Of a DNA stretch of 11,412 nucleotides, positions 6,452 to 11,412 are shown piece by piece (position 1 is the stretch's first letter; each line of letters begins with the position of its first letter). The notes under the pieces were generated by a model. That model saw only the letters and a list, made by a program, of their open reading frames with translations, was not told the origin of the DNA and did not search any database. The DNA comes from an uncultured Bacilli bacterium. Its GTDB lineage: Bacteria > Bacillota_I > Bacilli_A > RF39 > UBA660. A program made the translations under genes and the position numbers. The stretch lies in NCBI GenBank assembly GCA_934096605.1, contig CAKOMI010000036.1, positions 1 through 11,412 of the forward strand, in the 5' to 3' direction.

Positions 6452-8206
6452 ATGAATAATATTTATAGAAATTGTTTATGTGAAGAAATTGATGAAAGTT
6501 ATGTTGGCAAAAGTGTTACTTTAAGTGGTTGGGTTGAAAATATCCGTGATCATGGAGGCGTTTTATTCTTAGATTTAAGAGATAATACAGATATATTACA
6601 AGTTGTTAGTAATGATGATTCAATATTTAATGGTATAACAAGAGAAAGCGTTATTAAAGTTACAGGTGTGATTAGAAAACGTGATGCCGAAACAGTTAAT
6701 GAAGGCATTAAAACTGGTATGGTTGAATTATTAGTAAGTGACTTAGAAGTATTAAGTAAATCTTTAAATGTTTTACCTTTTGAAGTAAGACAAAGTAAAC
6801 ACTCTAGTGAAGACGTAAGACTTAAATACCGCTATCTTGATATGCGTAATAAGAGTGTTGCTAAAAACTTTAAATTAAGAAGTGATCTTTTACATTTTTT
6901 AAGAAATAAAATGTATGATATGGGATTTACAGAAGTGCAAACACCAATTTTAACCGCATCAAGTCCAGAAGGAGCAAGGGATTTTGTTGTACCAAGTAGA
7001 AATTTTCCAGGTAAATTTTATGCTTTACCACAAGCACCACAAATATACAAAGAATTATTAATGTGTGGCGGCTTTGCTAAGTACTTTCAAATAGCCCCTT
7101 GTTTTCGTGATGAAGATGCAAGAAGTGATAGAACTTTAGAATTTTATCAACTTGATATGGAAATGAGCTTTTGTGAAGAAGAAGACGTTTTAAGAGTTGG
7201 GGAAGAGATATTTCATGATGTTTTTACAAAGTTTTCTAATAAAAGTGTAAGTGATATACCTTTTAGAAGATTAAGTTACCAAGAAGCTATGGAAAGTTAC
7301 GGGACTGATAAACCAGATTTAAGAAATCCCCTTATTATTAAAGATGCCAGCAAGGAGCTTTTAAATACAACTTTTAAACCATTTAGTAAAAGTGTTGTTA
7401 AAGTAATTGTAGTAGATAATATTGGTGATAAACCTAATAGTTGGTTTAATGATATTGTAGACTATGCTAGTAGCATTGGCATGCCTGGAATTGGTTATTT
7501 AACTGTTATGGCAGATGGTACCTTAAAAGGACCTATTGATAAATTCTTAAGTGAAGAAGAAAGAGCTTCTTTAATTAAAAACTTTAATATGCAAGAAAAT
7601 TCCGTTATGTTCTTTATAGCAAATAGAAACATTAAAACCGCAAGGAAATATGCCGGGTTAATTAGAACTTATCTTGGTGAAAAACTAGGTCTTATTGATA
7701 AAAATAGATTTGAACTATGTATAGTAAAAGACTTCCCAATGTTTGAATATGATGATGAAAAGAAGAAAATAGAGTTTTGTCATAATCCATTTAGTCTACC
7801 TCATCATGGTATTAAAGATTATGATAACGATGATGTTTTAAGTATTTTAGCTTATCAATATGACTTTGTTTGTAATGGTTATGAAATGGCTTCAGGCGCC
7901 ATAAGAAATCATGATTTAGAAAGTTTGACAAAAGGCTTTGAAATAGTGGGTTACACAAAAGAAGAAGTTGAAAAACGTTTCAATTCAATATATACAGCTT
8001 TTAAATATGGTTGTCCCCCACATGGTGGTATGGCACCTGGAATTGATCGTATGCTAATGCTTTTACTTGATGAAGAAAATTTAAGAGAAGTGCAAGCCTT
8101 CCCAACTAGTACGAGTGGGGCTGATAACTTAATGGGTTCACCTAGTACGCTTACACCATTACAATTAAAAGAATTAAAAATTAAGTTTGAGGAGATTAAG
8201 AAATGA
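6452..8206 (+). CDS. aspS: Aspartyl-tRNA synthetase, alphaproteobacterial-like, probably non-discriminating
   Basis: AspRS of 584 residues charges tRNA-Asp with aspartate. The OB-fold (about 1-105) is followed by the class II catalytic core, interrupted by the bacterial GAD-type insertion (about 280-410). Motif 2 includes FRDEDARSDR (218-227) then EFYQLDMEMSF; motif 3 is GGMAPGIDR with Arg533. The strings KFYALPQAPQ, YFQIAPCFRDEDAR and SGAIRNH resemble the alphaproteobacterial/rickettsial type more than the FRDEDLRADRQPEFTQ form of Bacillus and Clostridium. His34 in IRDHGG matches the histidine linked in Pseudomonas AspRS to acceptance of tRNA-Asn as well; discriminating enzymes usually have Leu there. 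The start is ATG 6452, 8 nt after AGGAGAG (6437-6443), which overlaps the asnS stop. The ATG at 6395 lies inside asnS and is rejected. The stop overlaps gatC. Confidence 0.93.
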   Translation: MNNIYRNCLCEEIDESYVGKSVTLSGWVENIRDHGGVLFLDLRDNTDILQVVSNDDSIFNGITRESVIKVTGVIRKRDAETVNEGIKTGMVELLVSDLEVLSKSLNVLPFEVRQSKHSSEDVRLKYRYLDMRNKSVAKNFKLRSDLLHFLRNKMYDMGFTEVQTPILTASSPEGARDFVVPSRNFPGKFYALPQAPQIYKELLMCGGFAKYFQIAPCFRDEDARSDRTLEFYQLDMEMSFCEEEDVLRVGEEIFHDVFTKFSNKSVSDIPFRRLSYQEAMESYGTDKPDLRNPLIIKDASKELLNTTFKPFSKSVVKVIVVDNIGDKPNSWFNDIVDYASSIGMPGIGYLTVMADGTLKGPIDKFLSEEERASLIKNFNMQENSVMFFIANRNIKTARKYAGLIRTYLGEKLGLIDKNRFELCIVKDFPMFEYDDEKKKIEFCHNPFSLPHHGIKDYDNDDVLSILAYQYDFVCNGYEMASGAIRNHDLESLTKGFEIVGYTKEEVEKRFNSIYTAFKYGCPPHGGMAPGIDRMLMLLLDEENLREVQAFPTSTSGADNLMGSPSTLTPLQLKELKIKFEEIKK

Positions 8207-8499
8207 GTAAATTTACAAAAGAAATGATAGATGATTATGCTGATAAGTTACTTATTGGTTTAACAGAAGAAGAAAAAGACATGATTTTAAGTGAATTTGA
8301 TATTATTGATGCTTCTATTAGTAGTGTTACCAAAATACCTAATATAAGTAATGTCGAACCAATGACTCATGCTCTAGATGATTTTACATATGTTCTTAGA
8401 GAAGATGAACCAGAAGAGTCTGTACCAATCGATGAACTTTTACAAAATAGTGGCGATGAAGATGGAGCGGAAATCGTCGTACCAAAGGTGGTGGGATAA
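8203..8499 (+). CDS. gatC: Glutamyl/aspartyl-tRNA amidotransferase subunit C
   Basis: GatC (98 residues) is the small subunit that wraps between GatA and GatB and stabilises the amidotransferase. The conserved centre NVEPMTHALDDFTYVLREDEP (residues about 49-69, with VEP, H and LREDE) and the C-terminal IVVPKVVG are family hallmarks, and the length is normal. Its ATG overlaps the aspS stop (ATGA), with GAGGAGA about 8 nt before it. It ends directly against the start codon of gatA with no gap, so the three Gat subunits are translationally linked. Confidence 0.93.
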   Translation: MSKFTKEMIDDYADKLLIGLTEEEKDMILSEFDIIDASISSVTKIPNISNVEPMTHALDDFTYVLREDEPEESVPIDELLQNSGDEDGAEIVVPKVVG

Positions 8500-9957
8500 A
8501 TGTTAAATAAAAGTATTTTAGAAATTCATGAAGCTTTAAAAAATAACGAAATTACAAGTGATGAGTTAGTTAAGGAAAGTATTAAGAAATGTCATGAAGT
8601 AAATGATGAATTTAATGCTTTTGTAACTATTTTAGATGATAAAAAAGGCAGTGATGTTACAGAAGACGTGTTATCAGGTATTCCCTATGGCTGCAAAGAT
8701 AATTATTCAACCAGAGGTGTTTTATCAACTGGTTCATCTAATACTTTGAAAAACTATGTCCCATTTTTTACAGCCACTAGTATTTTAAATTTAGATTCAC
8801 ATGGTTCAGTGATGGTTAGTAAGTGCGCAATGGATGAGTTTGGTATGGGTGGTACAGGAACAACTTGTCATACAGGGATTGTTAGAAATCCTTGGGATAA
8901 AACACGTATGACAGCCGGTTCTAGTGCCGGTTCTGCTTGTGCGGTAAGTGCAGGATGCTTTCCATATGCCACTGGTAGTGATACAGGAGACTCTATTAGA
9001 AAACCTGCTGCTTACTGTGGAATTGTAGGATATAAACCTACCTATGGCATGATTAGCCGTTATGGGTTATTTGCTTTTGCTTCAAGTTTAGACCACTGTG
9101 GTGTTTTAACACGTAGTGTAAAAGATGCGGCTTTAGTTGTTGATGCAATGAAAGGTATTGATAAAAATGATATGACTACTTGGGATTCTAGCAATATCCA
9201 TTTATATGAAGCATGTGATAAAGACCTAGGTCGTAAAAAACTTTGTTATATTAAAGAGATATGTGATATTAATCGTTATCCTAATGCAGGTGAGGAGTTA
9301 AAGTGTCATTTAAGTAATTTTAAGGATACAGTAGAAAAATTAAGAAATATTGGTTATATAGTTGATGAAGTAAGTGTTGATGATAACTTATTAAAGGCAG
9401 TAGCTAGTACATACGTAATCATATCTTGTGCTGAAGCAACAAGTAATATGAGTAACTTAACGGGTATTATCTTTGGACCACGTGGGAAAGGTGATAACTA
9501 CATCGATATGATGAAAGATCACCGAACAAAAGGTTTCTCATCTTTAATTAAACGTCGTTTTGTAATTGGTTCTTATGTTTTACAAAAAGAAAATCAAGAT
9601 CGTTATTTTAGAAATGCGCAAAGAGTAAGAAGATTAATCGTTGATGCATATAAAGATCTATTTAAAGAGTATGATGCCGTGGTGTTACCAGTTGGATCTG
9701 GACCTGCTAAAAAGTTAGATGGGGCAACCGATATTTTAGATAAAAATACCGAGATACTAGAAGAACATTTACAAATTGGTAATTTTGGTGGATTTCCATC
9801 TATCACTATTCCAAATGGTCTTATTAATGGTTTACCAGTTGGTGTTAATATAACAGGTAATTGTTATGATGATGAAATAGTTCTTTCTATCGCCCGTAAT
9901 TTAGAAAAAAATATGAATTTTGAAGGAATGACGGCAGGAGGTAAAAAAGATGAGTAA
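8500..9957 (+). CDS. gatA: Glutamyl/aspartyl-tRNA amidotransferase subunit A (amidase)
   Basis: GatA (485 residues) hydrolyses glutamine to release ammonia, which is channelled to GatB. It belongs to the amidase-signature family with a Ser-cisSer-Lys triad. Lys66 is in GCKDN. The cis-serine lies in the TAGSSAGS segment (138-145). The nucleophile should be Ser165 in GSDTGDSIRKPA (159-170). The Asp at 164 replaces the second Gly of the usual TGGS; I recall the same GDS variant in Mollicutes GatA, so it is a lineage trait and not a defect. The segment GGTGTTCHTG before the PW motif also differs from the GSSNENSAFG of most Firmicutes. ATG 8500 follows the gatC stop directly, with AAGGTGGTGGG upstream. 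The 3' end overlaps gatB by 8 nt. Confidence 0.95.
   Translation: MLNKSILEIHEALKNNEITSDELVKESIKKCHEVNDEFNAFVTILDDKKGSDVTEDVLSGIPYGCKDNYSTRGVLSTGSSNTLKNYVPFFTATSILNLDSHGSVMVSKCAMDEFGMGGTGTTCHTGIVRNPWDKTRMTAGSSAGSACAVSAGCFPYATGSDTGDSIRKPAAYCGIVGYKPTYGMISRYGLFAFASSLDHCGVLTRSVKDAALVVDAMKGIDKNDMTTWDSSNIHLYEACDKDLGRKKLCYIKEICDINRYPNAGEELKCHLSNFKDTVEKLRNIGYIVDEVSVDDNLLKAVASTYVIISCAEATSNMSNLTGIIFGPRGKGDNYIDMMKDHRTKGFSSLIKRRFVIGSYVLQKENQDRYFRNAQRVRRLIVDAYKDLFKEYDAVVLPVGSGPAKKLDGATDILDKNTEILEEHLQIGNFGGFPSITIPNGLINGLPVGVNITGNCYDDEIVLSIARNLEKNMNFEGMTAGGKKDE
9936..9952 (+). promoter_or_regulatory. Consensus ribosome binding site of gatB inside gatA
   Basis: AGGAGGT (9936-9942) is a full match to the anti-Shine-Dalgarno and lies 7 nt before ATG 9950. 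It sits within the last codons of gatA and fixes the gatB start. Confidence 0.85.
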
Positions 9958-11404
9958 ATATATTGCTAAGATTGGTCTTGAGATGCACTGTGAAATATCA
10001 AAAACAAAAACAAAAGTTTTTTCTAGTGCCAAAAATGACTATAGTTCTTCCCCTAATACAAGTGTAAGACCTGTTGATATGGGCTTTCCTGGTGTTTTAC
10101 CAGTCGTTAATAAAAAGGCCGTTGAACTTGCCCTTAGGGCTAGTATGATTACTAATTGTACTCAGCCAGAATACATTTGGTTTGAAAGAAAAAACTATTA
10201 TTATCCTGATTTACCAAAGGGATACCAAATTACCCAAGAGACTAAACCCATTCCCGTTGGTATATATGGATATGTTGATTATGAATGTGATGGAAAGTTA
10301 AAAAGAGTACGTGTTAACAATATTCACCTAGAAGAAGATGCAGCAAGTCTAGATCACTACGAAACAACCAGTACCATTAACTATAACCGAGCAGGTGTAC
10401 CTTTACTTGAACTTGTAACAGAACCAGACTTTCATACAGCAAGTGAAGCCGTAGCCTTTCTAGAACATATGCGTAGAACTTATCAATACGCGGATATTTC
10501 TGAGGCTGATACTAAAAAAGGCCAAATTAGATGTGACGTTAATGTTTCTATAATGGATAGTAGTTTAGATGAAACTGACCCAAATAACTGGGGAACAAAA
10601 ATTGAAATTAAAAATGTTAACTCTTTTGGTGGCGTAAGAGATGCTATTAACTATGAAATTGAAAGACAAACTGAGCTAAAAGAAAATGGTGAGTATGACG
10701 AGATGCCTCAACAAACCAGAAGATGGGATGAGGATAGTTTTAGTACGATTTATATGCGTAGTAAAGCAGACGCAGTTGATTATAAGTATTTTGTTGAACC
10801 TAATATTCCTAAATTTAAAGTTACAGACTCTTGGTTAGAAAGTATAAGAACCTCTATTCCCAAACTATTTATGGAACGTAAAAAAGATTATATAGAAAAT
10901 TATCATTTATCAGAATATGATGCAGGTGTGTTAATTAAAGAAAAGCCAATTTCAGACTATTTTGAAGAGTGTTTAAAACTGGGAATAGACGCTAAAACGG
11001 GAGCTAACTGGATTACTGTTACAATTGTTGGTGAATTAAATAAAGAAGAATTAAGCATTAGTGATTTTTATATTACACCAGTGTATTTAAAGCAAATTAT
11101 TGATAAAATAAATGATGGCACTATTTCTAATAAACAAGCTAAAGAAATATTTTATAAGTCTTTAGAAAGTAAAAAAGAACCAGTTACATTCATTAGTAAG
11201 GATAATGCCCAGATATCTAATAAAGAAGAATTGTTATCTTTAATTACCGATATTATTAAAAATAATGCTAGTCAAGTAGAACAATATAAATCTGGTAAGA
11301 CTAATTTGTTTGATTATTTTGTTGGTCAAGTCATGAAATCTACCCGTGGTAAAGCAAATCCTGTTATGACTAAAGAAATACTTAATGAAGAACTAAATAA
11401 ATAG
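9950..11404 (+). CDS. gatB: Glutamyl/aspartyl-tRNA amidotransferase subunit B
   Basis: GatB (484 residues) binds the misacylated tRNA, phosphorylates its Glu or Asp side chain with ATP and uses ammonia from GatA to form the amide. The N-terminal cradle domain shows IGLEMHCEISKTKTKVFS, the glycine-rich MGFPGVLPVVNKKA, YYYPDLPKGYQITQ, IHLEEDAA, NRAGVPLLELVTEPD and KIEIKNVNSF. The C-terminal helical and YqeY-like tail binds tRNA (about 300-484) and ends with GQVMKSTRGKANP, so the gene is complete. The CxC...CPVC zinc cysteines present in many GatB proteins are missing (FSSAKNDY and RPVDMG here). The gene starts inside gatA with a perfect ribosome site. With AsnRS and AspRS in the same operon, its essential substrate is likely Glu-tRNA-Gln, with Asp-tRNA-Asn possible. 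Confidence 0.95.
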   Translation: MSKYIAKIGLEMHCEISKTKTKVFSSAKNDYSSSPNTSVRPVDMGFPGVLPVVNKKAVELALRASMITNCTQPEYIWFERKNYYYPDLPKGYQITQETKPIPVGIYGYVDYECDGKLKRVRVNNIHLEEDAASLDHYETTSTINYNRAGVPLLELVTEPDFHTASEAVAFLEHMRRTYQYADISEADTKKGQIRCDVNVSIMDSSLDETDPNNWGTKIEIKNVNSFGGVRDAINYEIERQTELKENGEYDEMPQQTRRWDEDSFSTIYMRSKADAVDYKYFVEPNIPKFKVTDSWLESIRTSIPKLFMERKKDYIENYHLSEYDAGVLIKEKPISDYFEECLKLGIDAKTGANWITVTIVGELNKEELSISDFYITPVYLKQIIDKINDGTISNKQAKEIFYKSLESKKEPVTFISKDNAQISNKEELLSLITDIIKNNASQVEQYKSGKTNLFDYFVGQVMKSTRGKANPVMTKEILNEELNK

Positions 11405-11412
11405 TTCTTTTT
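11388..11412 (+). terminator. Probable operon terminator, cut by window end
   Basis: AAGAACTA (11388-11395) pairs perfectly with TAGTTCTT (11402-11409) around a 6-nt loop, and a T run begins at 11408 and reaches the window edge. The gatB stop TAG forms part of the 3' arm, the same compact design as the terminator at 4464. Stem GC content is low, so its strength depends on the unseen T tract. Confidence 0.6.

Noticed and set aside
9603..9806. Minus-strand 67-codon frame inside gatA
   Set aside because: It lies wholly within a well-supported conserved gene on the other strand and has no independent coding signal.

Overview
This is a strongly AT-rich window from a low-GC Gram-positive bacterium. 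It looks like an uncultured gut-type Bacilli/Mollicutes-related lineage (RF39-like), though no marker gene fixes the lineage. Pointers are the asparagine T-box leader, a GatCAB amidotransferase with a Mollicutes-like GatA active-site variant, strong AGGAGG-type ribosome binding sites and sigma-A-type promoters. UGA is a stop (it ends three genes) and tryptophan is TGG, so the code is standard and this is not a UGA=Trp mycoplasma. All supported genes lie on the + strand.

Region 1 (1-2517) is surface-exposed material. It begins with the 3' part of a right-handed beta-helix, adhesin-like repeat protein. Next, behind its own promoter, is a membrane-anchored or secreted cysteine-containing protein of about 460 residues. 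The best start codon of that gene (1134, with a strong Shine-Dalgarno) is separated from the long reading frame by a run of ten G's. With ten G's the frame is broken; with nine it would be intact. This looks like a poly-G phase-variation switch, captured in the OFF register, and is the most interesting feature of the window.

Region 2 (2518-4500) is a two-gene transcription unit with a strong promoter (TTGACT, 17 nt, extended -10). It encodes a CmpB-like (putative ABC-transporter type IV) integral membrane protein and, overlapping it by 4 nt, a membrane-bound family 2 glycosyltransferase. A hairpin terminator overlaps the glycosyltransferase stop codon.

Region 3 (4501-4810) is a gene-poor spacer with a short open frame, a possible tyrosine-recombinase relic and a 12-bp palindrome.

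Region 4 (4811-11412) is a compact operon for Asx/Glx tRNA charging: promoter, T-box leader with an AAC (Asn) specifier, then asnS, aspS, gatC, gatA and gatB, ending in a probable terminator cut by the window edge. The leader senses uncharged tRNA-Asn, so asparagine starvation should raise AsnRS, AspRS and the amidotransferase together. GatCAB converts misacylated Glu-tRNA-Gln, and possibly Asp-tRNA-Asn, to the correct amides. AspRS looks like the alphaproteobacterial, relaxed-specificity type, so the cell may have both a direct and an indirect route to Asn-tRNA-Asn. The T-box lacks visible Stem II elements, and its terminator seems to be built by extending the antiterminator helix rather than by competing with its 3' strand.
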